From the NCBI GenBank assembly GCA_030537765.1, contig JAUNVH010000015.1, positions 1 through 38,376 on the forward strand: DNA of 38,376 bases. Reading direction: 5' to 3'. Position numbers and translations under genes: made by a program. How positions within the stretch are numbered: position 1 is the stretch's first letter; each line of letters opens with the position of its first letter. Source of the stretch: Tissierellia bacterium. GTDB taxonomy: Bacteria; Bacillota; Clostridia; Tissierellales; Peptoniphilaceae. Below are positions 1 to 8,702 of this stretch, in pieces. A model generated the notes under the pieces. It ran no database searches and was not told where the DNA came from. It saw only the letters and a list, made by a program, of their open reading frames with translations.

Positions 1-79
1 TAATTTCGGCTCTTATTATTTTATAAAATGCAAACTAATTGCTAAGAGCACTTAAACTATATACTACGGTGATTTTTCA

Positions 80-108
80 TGCTATAATTTTATAGTTAAG
101 AGTATAAT
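80..108 (+). promoter_or_regulatory. Probable typA promoter(s)
   Basis: An extended -10 element, TGCTATAAT (80-88), and a second TATAAT (103-108) lie just upstream of typA. Neither has a convincing -35 box. The extended TGn motif of the first makes it the better candidate. The same TGCTATAAT sequence recurs before the CPBP protease gene at 31525-31533. Confidence 0.45.
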
Positions 109-133
109 TTATAAAGATTGGAATGTGGGATAA

Positions 134-1954
134 ATGGAAAAAAGAGAAGACTTAAGAAATATTGCGATAATCGCCCATGTCGACCATGGAAAGACTACAT
201 TGGTCGATGCAATGTTAAAGCAGTCGGGCGTATTTAGAGAAAATGAACAAGTTAAAGATAGAATAATGGATTCAGGTGATATTGAAAGAGAAAGAGGAAT
301 TACAATCCTTTCCAAAAATACCTCAATTCGTTATAAAAATACTAAGATAAATATAATAGACACCCCAGGACACGCTGACTTTGGTGGCGAGGTGGAACGA
401 GTTTTAAAAATGGTGGACGGCGTATTGCTGCTTGTAGATGCATTTGAAGGACCTATGCCACAGACTAAATTTGTTTTAAAAAAAGCTTTCGATTTAAATC
501 TTAAAGTAATAGTTTTAATTAATAAAATAGACAGACCAGATGCCAGACCTGAAGAAGTTATTAACGAAGTTTTAGATCTATTCATTGAACTTGGAGCAGG
601 CGAAGATGCGCTAGATGCGCCTTTCGTATTTACATCGGGAAAACGAGGCTTGGCATCACTCGATGAAAAACTTGGCGATTCAATGGAAATTCTTTTTAAA
701 ACAATTATAGAAAATATTCCAGCGCCAACAGGCGAAGAGAATAAGCCGCTTCAACTTTTAATTTCTAGCATCGATTACAATGATTATGTTGGAAAAATTG
801 GGATTGGAAAGATTGAGCGCGGAAGAATTTTTAAAAACGAAAATGTCTTGCTTTTAAATAGAGAAAAACCCGATATGCAAAGAAAAGTTAAAATCGCAAA
901 TTTATATGAATTTGATGGGCTAGATAGAGTTGAAATTGAGGAGGCAAAATTTGGTGCAATTGTTGCAGTATCCGGCATTGACGATATAAATATAGGTGAT
1001 ACTATTTGTGACGAACAGATGCCTGAAGCCTTAGAATTTGTAAAAATTTCGCAACCTACTATTGCGATGAATTTTTCTGTAAACGACAGCCCTTTTGCCG
1101 GCACTGAAGGCAAATTTATAACTACTAGACAGATTAGAAACAGGCTATTTAAAGAACTTCAAACTGATGTATCTTTGCGCGTGGAAGAAACTATGAGCAC
1201 AGATTCATTCAAAGTTTCTGGCAGAGGAGAATTGCATCTGGGCGTATTGATTGAAAATATGCGCAGAGAAGGTTTTGAATTTCAAGTTTCAAAACCAGAA
1301 GTTTTATTTGACGAAAAAGATGGCAAATTGACAGAGCCAATGGAGAAAGTTTTTGTAGATGTCTCAAATGAGTATTTGGGCTCAGTTATCGATAAACTAG
1401 GCAGAAGGAGAGGCGAACTTTTGGCCATAACAGAACCTATTGGGGGATATGCAAAGGCCGAATTTTTAATTCCGGCAAGGGGTCTTATTGGTTATCGTCA
1501 AGAATTTTTGACAGACACTAAGGGCGAAGGCATTTTGAATACTGAATTTGCTGGGTATGATTATTATAAGGGCGATATTCCATCTAGAATAGATGGCTCA
1601 ATTATATCTTTCGATAGCGGAGTGGCAACGGCCTATGGGCTAAACAATGCTCAAGAGAGAGGCCAATTGTTTATTGAACCTGGCACAAAGGTTTATGAAG
1701 GCATGGTAATTGGTTCTTCTGCAAAAGGTTTAGATGTAGAAGTTAGTGTCACTAAAGAAAAAAAGCTATCCAATGTAAGGGCCTCAGGTTCAGACGATGC
1801 AATTAGGCTTGTGCCACCGATAAAGATGAGCTTGGAAGAAGCGCTAGATTTTATTGAAGAAGATGAATTAATTGAAGTTACACCTGAATCGATTAGGATC
1901 AGAAAAAATATTTTAAACAATCAAAAGAGGCATAAGGCAAAGAAGAAAAACTAG
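134..1954 (+). CDS. typA: Ribosome-associated GTPase TypA/BipA
   Basis: TypA/BipA is a translational GTPase of the EF-G family that binds the 70S ribosome and helps 50S assembly and stress or cold adaptation. All G motifs are visible: G1 AHVDHGKTT (14-22), G2 RGITI (54-58), G3 DTPGH (76-80) and G4 NKID (130-133). EF-G-like beta-barrel and C-terminal TypA domains follow, ending in a Lys-rich tail. The 606-residue length is normal for the family. The ribosome site before the ATG is weak (GTGGGA). The cls gene follows after only 8 nt, so the two are probably co-transcribed. Confidence 0.97.
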   Translation: MEKREDLRNIAIIAHVDHGKTTLVDAMLKQSGVFRENEQVKDRIMDSGDIERERGITILSKNTSIRYKNTKINIIDTPGHADFGGEVERVLKMVDGVLLLVDAFEGPMPQTKFVLKKAFDLNLKVIVLINKIDRPDARPEEVINEVLDLFIELGAGEDALDAPFVFTSGKRGLASLDEKLGDSMEILFKTIIENIPAPTGEENKPLQLLISSIDYNDYVGKIGIGKIERGRIFKNENVLLLNREKPDMQRKVKIANLYEFDGLDRVEIEEAKFGAIVAVSGIDDINIGDTICDEQMPEALEFVKISQPTIAMNFSVNDSPFAGTEGKFITTRQIRNRLFKELQTDVSLRVEETMSTDSFKVSGRGELHLGVLIENMRREGFEFQVSKPEVLFDEKDGKLTEPMEKVFVDVSNEYLGSVIDKLGRRRGELLAITEPIGGYAKAEFLIPARGLIGYRQEFLTDTKGEGILNTEFAGYDYYKGDIPSRIDGSIISFDSGVATAYGLNNAQERGQLFIEPGTKVYEGMVIGSSAKGLDVEVSVTKEKKLSNVRASGSDDAIRLVPPIKMSLEEALDFIEEDELIEVTPESIRIRKNILNNQKRHKAKKKN

Positions 1955-1962
1955 GTGATTTA

Positions 1963-3417
1963 ATGCAAGATTTTGTGAAAATTTATTTGCTTTTATTTTC
2001 AAGTGTATTTTGGATAAATTTAATTCTCTGCGCTCTAATAATATTTTTAGAGCGCAAAAATCCCACTTCAACTTGGGCTTGGATTATGGCCATTACATTT
2101 TTGCCCATTGTGGGATTTGTGGCCTATCTATTTTTTGGCACCGATATTAGCAAATCGAGAGTCTTTAGATCTAAAGAGTATGAAATAGAGCTGACTGAAA
2201 GAAGACTTGGCAGAGCGGCAAGGATAAATGCCAGAGATAAATCGCATATAATCGAAATGGGTTATGGAAAATACATGAAAATGATCAAAATGTTTTCAGT
2301 TTCTGGCAAATCAATTTTCAGAAAGAGCAATAAATTTCAAGTCTTTAATAATGGTGAAGAACTTTTTGAAACTCTCTATAAAGATATTGAAAATGCAAAG
2401 AAATCTATCTATATTGAGTTTTACATAATCAGTAGCGGCAAGCTATTAGATTCTTTTAAAAAGCTATTGATAAAAAAGGCCAAAGAAGGCGTAGATGTAA
2501 AAATACTCGTAGACGGAATGGGTGGAAGAAAGTTTAAAAAGCAAGACAGAAAAGAGCTAATAGATGCCGGAGTAGATTTGGGCGTGTTCTTCCCACCTAT
2601 TTTGGGCAAGCTTCATATAAGATTAAATTATAGAAATCACAGAAAGATTACTACTATCGACAATACCATAGGCTATATTGGGGGCTTTAATTTAGGCGAT
2701 GAATATATTGGTCTAAGTAAAAAATTTGGCCATTGGCGCGACACTCATCTAAGAGTTAGGGGCGGCGTTGTAGAAGATTTGGAATATAATTTTTTCTCAG
2801 ATTATAAATTTGCAACTGCTAATCCTTGCGGGAGATATCAAACTAGTATCGAAGATCATAATTTTGATACGCCGGCAAATATTGTCATAAGCGGTCCTGA
2901 TAATGTCAGGGAGCAAATTAGAGATGGCTATAATATGATGATAAATCAGGCGAAATCTAGAATTTTTATACAGACCCCATATTTTATACCTGATGAGGGC
3001 TTGCAAAAATCTCTATTGATTGCAGCTTATTCGGGAGTCGATGTTAGAATTATGGTGCCAAAAAAACCGGATCATCCATTTGTGCATTCGGCGGGGCTGA
3101 GCTATTTTGGTGAACTTTTAGAAGCCGGTGCTAGAGTCTATAGATATAGAGAAAACGGTTTTTTACATTCAAAAGTTTTAATTGCCGATGAAGATATATC
3201 TTCTGTAGGTACTGCAAATTTTGACGTTAGAAGTTTTAAATTAAATTTTGAAATCAATTGCTTCATATACGATAAAGCCATAAATGAAAAATTGGCAAAA
3301 GATTTTTATGAAGATATTAAAAATTGCGACGAATTGACTTTGGAACAGTATAAAGAGAGAGGAAAAATTACAAAGATAAAAGAGGGAATATCGAGACTGC
3401 TCTCTCCACTATTATAA
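1963..3417 (+). CDS. cls: Cardiolipin synthase (phospholipase D family)
   Basis: This membrane enzyme condenses two phosphatidylglycerol molecules into cardiolipin plus glycerol. Two hydrophobic segments at about residues 4-26 and 38-58 anchor it. Two PLD catalytic motifs follow: HxKx4D at H226-K228-D233 (HRKITTID) and at H402-K404-D409 (HSKVLIAD). The 484-residue length is typical of bacterial ClsA-type enzymes. The ATG follows AGGTGAT, 8 nt after typA. The C-terminal motif lies in a context (SVGTANFDVRSF) typical of cardiolipin synthases, which argues against other PLD-family activities. Confidence 0.95.
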   Translation: MQDFVKIYLLLFSSVFWINLILCALIIFLERKNPTSTWAWIMAITFLPIVGFVAYLFFGTDISKSRVFRSKEYEIELTERRLGRAARINARDKSHIIEMGYGKYMKMIKMFSVSGKSIFRKSNKFQVFNNGEELFETLYKDIENAKKSIYIEFYIISSGKLLDSFKKLLIKKAKEGVDVKILVDGMGGRKFKKQDRKELIDAGVDLGVFFPPILGKLHIRLNYRNHRKITTIDNTIGYIGGFNLGDEYIGLSKKFGHWRDTHLRVRGGVVEDLEYNFFSDYKFATANPCGRYQTSIEDHNFDTPANIVISGPDNVREQIRDGYNMMINQAKSRIFIQTPYFIPDEGLQKSLLIAAYSGVDVRIMVPKKPDHPFVHSAGLSYFGELLEAGARVYRYRENGFLHSKVLIADEDISSVGTANFDVRSFKLNFEINCFIYDKAINEKLAKDFYEDIKNCDELTLEQYKERGKITKIKEGISRLLSPLL

Positions 3418-3448
3418 ATTGAGATTAAATAATATAAGGAGTGTAAAA

Positions 3449-4276
3449 ATGAATAAAGAGATTATAGGAAATTATTTACTTATAAACGGCAAAGAAGAAA
3501 GCGCCAAAGATAATGAAATATTTTCAAAGCTGGATAAAGCTCCAATCTATGAAGTATTTACAGTTGAAGATTCGTGCGCAATGTTTGTAGAAAGCCATAT
3601 GGAAAGGCTAGAGCGCACAGCCAAATCTTTAAATGAAAAACTTGGCCGCGATGAAAACCAAATTGCAAAGGATTTGAAAAAGTTAATAAAATTAAACAGT
3701 ATTGAACGCTCAAATATCAAGCTCTTGCGTGCGAATATAGATGAAAGAGAATATTATATAATCTATGAAATGACTGCAAAATATCCCGAATCTAAATTTA
3801 AAAGAGATGGCATAAAAGCAGTGTTTTATGATTTTGACAGAAAAAATCCCAATATAAAAATACATTTGACCGATTTCAAAAGAGATGTGGCAAATTTTAT
3901 CGAATCACAAAATGCATTTGAGGCAGTGCTCAGAAGAACTGACGGCGGTCTGCCCGAAGGCTCTAGGACAAATGCCTATTTTATAAAAGATGAAACTGTC
4001 TATACATCTCCAGGTGAAGAAGTTTTAAGGGGGATTACTAGGGCCTTAGTCCTGAAGTTGTTAAAAGATTTGGGCATAGAAGTAAAATATCAGACTATAG
4101 ATTATTCAGAATATGAAAAAATGGACGGAATGTTTTTTTCTGGCACCACAATCGACATAATGCCTGTCAGAGAACTTAATGGAAAAATCTATAATTCGCA
4201 AGATTTAGACATAGTAAAAAAAGTCGTAAAGGGCTATGAAGATATGAAGAAAAATTATATCAAGGAGCATAAATGA
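3449..4276 (+). CDS. Class IV (BCAT/PabC-fold) PLP aminotransferase
   Basis: This protein belongs to the fold-type IV PLP family, which includes branched-chain aminotransferase, D-amino acid aminotransferase and aminodeoxychorismate lyase. The supporting block is EGSRTNAYFIKD, followed by VYTSPGEEVLRGITR, the conserved phosphate-binding half. The Lys in DFKRDV is the likely Schiff-base residue. I chose the ATG at 3449 because AAGGAGTG lies 6 nt upstream; an in-frame start at 3419 has no ribosome site and would add ten atypical residues. The 275-residue length fits. The exact substrate cannot be read from the sequence. Its stop overlaps the start of the dehydratase gene, so the two are translationally coupled. 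Confidence 0.85.
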   Translation: MNKEIIGNYLLINGKEESAKDNEIFSKLDKAPIYEVFTVEDSCAMFVESHMERLERTAKSLNEKLGRDENQIAKDLKKLIKLNSIERSNIKLLRANIDEREYYIIYEMTAKYPESKFKRDGIKAVFYDFDRKNPNIKIHLTDFKRDVANFIESQNAFEAVLRRTDGGLPEGSRTNAYFIKDETVYTSPGEEVLRGITRALVLKLLKDLGIEVKYQTIDYSEYEKMDGMFFSGTTIDIMPVRELNGKIYNSQDLDIVKKVVKGYEDMKKNYIKEHK

Positions 4277-5238
4277 TGGAAAAAAATTTAATCTATCAAG
4301 ATATTATTGAAGCGAGGGAATTGATAAGAGATCATATTATAAAAACTCCATTACTTAGAGTAAAGGCTTTAGATAAAATTTTAAACACTAAGGTCTATTT
4401 AAAATGCGAAAATCTACAAATTACTAATTCTTTTAAATTGAGAGGAGCTCTAAATGCCCTATTACATCTTTCTGATGAGCAAAAGTCATGCGGCATAGTG
4501 GCATCTTCTAGCGGAAATCACGCTCAAGGCATTGCATATGCGGCAAAGAAATTAAATATAGATGCAAAGATAGTGATGCCTGTAAATTCTAATATTGAAA
4601 AATTAAATAGAGTAAAGAGTCAAAATGTGCCCGTTATACTTTATGGAAAAAATTCTTCACAGAGAGATGAAGAGGCTTTAAGGCTTGTAAACGAAGAGAA
4701 TAGAGTCTTTATTCATCCATTTAAGAATTTCTATGTAAAGGCAGGGCAGGGCACAATGGCTTTGGAAATTTTAGAAGATTTAGAGCCTGACAATATATTT
4801 GTGCCAATCGGAGGCGGAGGGATGATTTCTGGCGTTTCAACTGCAATTAAAACAGTTAATAAAAATATCAAAGTCTATGGCGTGGAGCCAAAAAATGCCG
4901 CAAGATATTCAAAGAGCCTTAAAGAGGGGCGCCCCATAGTTTTAGATTCAAACGACACGATTGCCGATGGCACCAGAACTGATAGCGCAGATAAAACAAA
5001 TTTTGAAATTATAAAGTCTAATGTGGATAAAATCTTAAACGCTTCTGAAGAGAGCATTTTAAAAGCTATTGGTCTAATTGCAAAAGAGGCAAAGCTCATT
5101 GCAGAACCTTCGGCCGTTTTAGGAATTTCTGCAGTACTTGATAATAATATAAAATTAAATAGAAATGAAAAATCTGTATTTATTCTGTCTGCTGGCAATA
5201 TAGATTATAATATTTTGAAAAAAGCCATGGAAAATTAA
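4273..5238 (+). CDS. Threonine/serine ammonia-lyase (catabolic-type, no ACT domain)
   Basis: This is a fold-type II PLP enzyme that deaminates threonine to 2-oxobutyrate (or serine to pyruvate). Diagnostic sequences are the PLP lysine in TNSFKLRGALNAL, SSGNHAQGIAYAA, the glycine-rich phosphate cup PIGGGGMISG and SAGNID near the C-terminus. At 321 residues it lacks the C-terminal regulatory domain of biosynthetic IlvA, so it resembles TdcB. Two adjacent ATGs (4273 and 4276) follow AAGGAG; 4276 has the better 8-nt spacing. It overlaps the aminotransferase gene by 1-4 nt. A serine racemase or a related dehydratase specificity is possible. Confidence 0.9.
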   Translation: MMEKNLIYQDIIEARELIRDHIIKTPLLRVKALDKILNTKVYLKCENLQITNSFKLRGALNALLHLSDEQKSCGIVASSSGNHAQGIAYAAKKLNIDAKIVMPVNSNIEKLNRVKSQNVPVILYGKNSSQRDEEALRLVNEENRVFIHPFKNFYVKAGQGTMALEILEDLEPDNIFVPIGGGGMISGVSTAIKTVNKNIKVYGVEPKNAARYSKSLKEGRPIVLDSNDTIADGTRTDSADKTNFEIIKSNVDKILNASEESILKAIGLIAKEAKLIAEPSAVLGISAVLDNNIKLNRNEKSVFILSAGNIDYNILKKAMEN

Positions 5239-5274
5239 CTATATTTTCATGTAATTGAAACTTATTTGTAATTT

Positions 5275-5302
5275 TTGTTGGTAAAAAATAAGATATTATA
5301 TT
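5275..5302 (+). promoter_or_regulatory. Candidate promoter of the YcdB/SLH gene
   Basis: TTGTTG (5275-5280) and TATATT (5297-5302) are separated by 16 bp. No terminator is visible after the dehydratase gene, so read-through from upstream is also possible. Confidence 0.35.
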
Positions 5303-5321
5303 ATTTGGAGGAGATGAGAAT

Positions 5322-7403
5322 ATGAAACAGATATTATGCGTATTTTTGGCTGCTTTACTTTTTTTTGCACCGATCAACAATTTAAAAGCCAATGCAAACA
5401 ATGCTGATGAAAAACTTGATGCCTCATCCGAAATGACTAAAGAAGAATTGATTCTTAAAGTAAAAAAAATATTTAATATAGAAGATTCATTCGAAGAATT
5501 TGAAATAGATGAAAGAAAATCCGAAATGGGAAGATCTTATTTTCTAAATTGGAACGACAGCTTAAAAAATATTTCAATCTATGTAAATATTTCTTCAAAA
5601 GGCGATATATTATCTTATGAGAAAATCTATAATAATAACAATGACAATAAATTCATATTGCCTGAATTTGATTTTAAAGAGGCAAAACTCAAAGCAGAAT
5701 CTAAATTAAAAGAGATTCTACAAGATGAATTTAAAAATTTCAAACTCGTAGAAACTGATATCACTGGTCTAAATAGATATACTGGCCTTTATACCTTGAT
5801 CTATCAAAGATATGTAAATTCAGTTTTAGTAAATGGTGAAGGAATTAAAATTGCAATAGATTCAAAGACGGGCGAAATCATGAGCTATAATCTCAATATG
5901 GCCCTAAGTTACTATCTAAAAGATAAATCTATGTTCCAAAATAAAGCCCAAATCATATCTAGAGAAGAGGCATTAGAAAAATATAAAAAATATAATGGAC
6001 TCTATCTAAATTTACACAGAATTTTAGATTATAGTTCAAATTCTTTATATCCCATTATAAAATATATTCCAGTCTATACAAGGGCATACGATTCTATCTA
6101 TATAGATGCAAAAACTGGCAAACCAAAGAAGATTTACGATACTTTTGCCTTCGGCGCAGGAGTAGACAAAATGTTAAAAGAAGAATCGGCAAGTAATTTA
6201 ACCGGAGTTGAAAGAGAAGAACTTAAAAAAGCCGATGTAAAAGTCGATGTAGAAGAGGCCGAAAAGATTTGCAGAGATATTGCAAAGCTATCTAATAAGA
6301 TGAAATTAGTCTCATCTAGACTTGAAAAATATAATAATGATGCAGATAAATTTTCTTGGACTTTGAAATTTTCTGACGACAATTCAAAATACATTTCAGT
6401 AACTATTGATGCAAATGATAAGACTTTAATTTTAATGCAAAGAGATACTGAGATGGAAGCAGATAAAAGCCCAAAATTAGAAGAAGCAATCAAAGTATCA
6501 GAAAGCTTCTTAAAGCTCAGAGCAAAAGATATATTAGATAATCTAGAACTGACACCTTTAAGCTATGAATTACAAACAAAAGAGCAAAAAGATCTCAGAT
6601 ATATTAGAAAATTGAATGATAAATTCTATATATTGGAAGATGGAATAAATCTAAGCTTAGGCGGATCAGATGCAGAAATAAAATATTTCAATAGAACTTG
6701 GTACGATAAAATTCAAGTGCCAGCGATAAAAGAATTGAAGCCAGAAGAAGCTTATGAGATTCTCTTAGATAAATATGATTTCGATTTGGTCTATACTACA
6801 GATTATGAAACAAGAAAATATAATCTTATGTATTCATTCATAAAAGAGGACGAAGCAGTGCTGATCGATGCACAAAGTGGAGAATTTTTAGACAGCTTTG
6901 GAAATCCAATTTCGATTAAGAAAAGCGGATACACCGATATCGATAAGGCAAAAGACAAAAAGAAAATTCAATTGCTTTCAGATTATAATATCAGATTCTT
7001 AGAATCGGAATTAAAACCTAATGAAACGATAAAACAAAAAGATTTTATGCTTTTGCTTTATGCCATAGATAGAGGAGTATTTTCAGAATCTATAGACTTT
7101 GATGAAGTCTACAAGCATTTGGAAAATATAAAATTAATTCATAAAGACGAGATAGATAAAGAAAAATTATTAAATAGAATAGATCTGGCTAAATTTATAA
7201 TCAGAAAAAAAGGTTTAGAAGACGTTGCAAAACTTGAACATATTTTTAAAGATGTCTATCAAGATGCAAATCGCAATGGATATCTCATATTGGCCGGCAA
7301 ATTGGGCCTGATAAAAGCCAGCGGAGAAAAAATTCTGCCAGATAAAGAAGTAACTCGAGAAGAGGCGCTTATGATTATATATAATTATCTATTCGATAAA
7401 TAA
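5322..7403 (+). CDS. Secreted YcdB/YcdC-domain protein with C-terminal SLH repeats
   Basis: This 693-residue protein is probably exported. It starts with a signal peptide (hydrophobic core at about residues 4-18, likely cleavage after KANA). The middle resembles the YcdB/YcdC repeat family (DUF4901/PepSY-like), with segments such as INSKTGEI-like DSKTGEIMSYNL and YIDAKTGKPKKIYD. From about residue 535 there are three S-layer-homology-like repeats, the clearest being the last (FKDVYQDANRNGY...KEVTREEALMIIYNYL), so it is likely held on secondary cell-wall polymer. A strong GGAGGAGA precedes the ATG. It is a single-gene unit closed by a terminator at 7412-7448. Its biochemical role is unknown. 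Confidence 0.82.
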   Translation: MKQILCVFLAALLFFAPINNLKANANNADEKLDASSEMTKEELILKVKKIFNIEDSFEEFEIDERKSEMGRSYFLNWNDSLKNISIYVNISSKGDILSYEKIYNNNNDNKFILPEFDFKEAKLKAESKLKEILQDEFKNFKLVETDITGLNRYTGLYTLIYQRYVNSVLVNGEGIKIAIDSKTGEIMSYNLNMALSYYLKDKSMFQNKAQIISREEALEKYKKYNGLYLNLHRILDYSSNSLYPIIKYIPVYTRAYDSIYIDAKTGKPKKIYDTFAFGAGVDKMLKEESASNLTGVEREELKKADVKVDVEEAEKICRDIAKLSNKMKLVSSRLEKYNNDADKFSWTLKFSDDNSKYISVTIDANDKTLILMQRDTEMEADKSPKLEEAIKVSESFLKLRAKDILDNLELTPLSYELQTKEQKDLRYIRKLNDKFYILEDGINLSLGGSDAEIKYFNRTWYDKIQVPAIKELKPEEAYEILLDKYDFDLVYTTDYETRKYNLMYSFIKEDEAVLIDAQSGEFLDSFGNPISIKKSGYTDIDKAKDKKKIQLLSDYNIRFLESELKPNETIKQKDFMLLLYAIDRGVFSESIDFDEVYKHLENIKLIHKDEIDKEKLLNRIDLAKFIIRKKGLEDVAKLEHIFKDVYQDANRNGYLILAGKLGLIKASGEKILPDKEVTREEALMIIYNYLFDK

Positions 7404-7411
7404 AAGATATG

Positions 7412-7448
7412 AAAGGTTTTACAAATACCTATTTGTGAAGCCTTTTTT
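7412..7448 (+). terminator. Intrinsic terminator after the YcdB/SLH gene
   Basis: A 16-bp stem containing two G-U pairs (7412-7427 with 7430-7445) is followed by a T run. It begins 9 nt after the stop codon. Confidence 0.9.
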
Positions 7449-7517
7449 ATTGCTTAAAAGAGTTGTAATTTTAATAATTAGTATTGTGAAAAAACTTTTA
7501 TAAAATCTGTATTTTCA

Positions 7518-7546
7518 TTGACGAATTGTGTATTTTGAGCTAAACT
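7518..7546 (+). promoter_or_regulatory. Probable tctCBA promoter
   Basis: TTGACG (7518-7523), a 17-bp spacer and TAAACT (7541-7546) make a plausible sigma-A promoter. Transcription would start near 7553, only about 13 nt before the hairpin at 7566. Confidence 0.55.
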
Positions 7547-7565
7547 TAAAATAAGTAGAAAATTT

Positions 7566-7607
7566 AAAACGGCTATATAAAAATAATATTGAGCCGTTTT
7601 TTATTTT
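7566..7607 (+). terminator. Leader terminator / possible attenuator before tctC
   Basis: A 9-bp perfect stem, AAAACGGCT (7566-7574) with AGCCGTTTT (7592-7600), encloses a 17-nt AT-rich loop and is followed by TTATTTT. No gene ends between this terminator and the previous one at 7448. It therefore sits inside the tctC leader or ends a small RNA. No competing antiterminator could be assigned by eye. Confidence 0.7.
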
Positions 7608-7668
7608 CAGCTTAAATCACAGCATTATTAATTAAAATAATTAATAATAAAGAAAGAAGGGGTTATTT

Positions 7669-8643
7669 ATGAAGAAAAAATTAGCTTTAGTACTGAGCAT
7701 ATTGATGCTCATATCAGTACTAGCAGCTTGTTCCTCTGGTGGAGATAAAGAAGCCGACTATCCAAATAAGCCAATAGAAGTTATAGTTGCTTATAAGGCT
7801 GGTGGAGGAACTGATGTTGGTGCAAGAATTTTGGCAGCAGAAGCTGAAAAAGTTATTGGTCAACCAGTAGTTATAGTAAATAGAGAAGGATCAGACGGAG
7901 AAATGGGTTATACTGCCCTTGCTCAAGCTAAGCCAGATGGATATACAATAGGCTTTATCAATCTTCCAACATTTGTCAGCTTAACTTTGGAAAGAGATAC
8001 TAAATATAAGATTGATGATATCACTCCAATTTTAAATCATGTATATGATGCAGGTGTATTAGTTGTTCAGGCATCTTCAGAATGGCAAACATTGGACGAT
8101 TTTATAGAATATGCAAAGGCAAATCCTGGCGAGATTACAATTTCAAATAACGGAGCAGGCGCATCTAATCATATAGGCGCAGCTCATTTCGAACACGAAG
8201 CGGGCATTGAAGTAACTCATGTTCCATTTGGTGGCTCAACAGATATGCTAGCGGCATTAAGAGGCGGCCATGTCAATGCAACAGTTGCAAAAATTTCAGA
8301 AGTCGCAGCACTTGCAGAGGCTAATGAACTAAGAATTTTGGCATCTTATACTGAAGATAGACTAGAAAACTTCCCTGATGTTCCAACGATGAAAGAAAAG
8401 GGATACGATATTCTATTTGGTTCAGCCAGAGCCTTAGTTGCACCAAAAGATACACCTCAAGAAATTGTAGATTTCTTGCACGATAAATTTAAAGAAGCTT
8501 TAGAAAGCGATGCTCATATGGAAAATGCAAAAGATAAAGATTTGCCAATTATGTATATGAGTCCAGATGAATTGTCTGCATATATCGAAAATACAGAAGT
8601 TTATCTAAAGGAAATTTCAAATATATTAGATTTATCCAATTAA
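7669..8643 (+). CDS. tctC: Tripartite tricarboxylate transporter, substrate-binding lipoprotein (TctC family)
   Basis: This is the extracytoplasmic solute-binding subunit of a TTT-family secondary transporter; such proteins bind citrate, other carboxylates or related anions. The N-terminus is a lipoprotein signal ending in the lipobox LAAC (Cys21). The mature protein starts with YPNKPIEVIVAYKAGGGTD, a hallmark of the TctC/BugD family. At 324 residues it is complete. The ATG follows AAGGGG. tctB and tctA lie immediately downstream. The ligand cannot be inferred from the sequence; no citrate-lyase or similar catabolic gene is nearby to suggest one. Confidence 0.93.
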   Translation: MKKKLALVLSILMLISVLAACSSGGDKEADYPNKPIEVIVAYKAGGGTDVGARILAAEAEKVIGQPVVIVNREGSDGEMGYTALAQAKPDGYTIGFINLPTFVSLTLERDTKYKIDDITPILNHVYDAGVLVVQASSEWQTLDDFIEYAKANPGEITISNNGAGASNHIGAAHFEHEAGIEVTHVPFGGSTDMLAALRGGHVNATVAKISEVAALAEANELRILASYTEDRLENFPDVPTMKEKGYDILFGSARALVAPKDTPQEIVDFLHDKFKEALESDAHMENAKDKDLPIMYMSPDELSAYIENTEVYLKEISNILDLSN

Positions 8644-8652
8644 ATTTTAAAA

Positions 8653-8684
8653 TGAATCGGGGGTAATTTATTATTCCCGATTCA
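8653..8684 (+). other. tctC-tctB intercistronic hairpin
   Basis: A perfect 9-bp stem, TGAATCGGG (8653-8661) with CCCGATTCA (8676-8684), has a 14-nt loop and no downstream T run. This position, directly after a binding-protein gene, commonly holds hairpins that protect the 3' end of the upstream message and raise binding-protein level over membrane subunits. That role is inferred here. Confidence 0.6.
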
Positions 8685-8702
8685 AATAATATGGAGGATA
8701 TT

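Noticed and set aside
9..49. GCTCTTA/TAAGAGC inverted repeat before typA
   Set aside because: Only 7 bp with a 27-nt AT-rich loop and no T run; the upstream context is outside the window.
784..1113. 109-codon open frame opposite typA
   Set aside because: It lies wholly inside typA in an antisense frame and has Ser/Phe-rich content typical of reverse-strand shadows.
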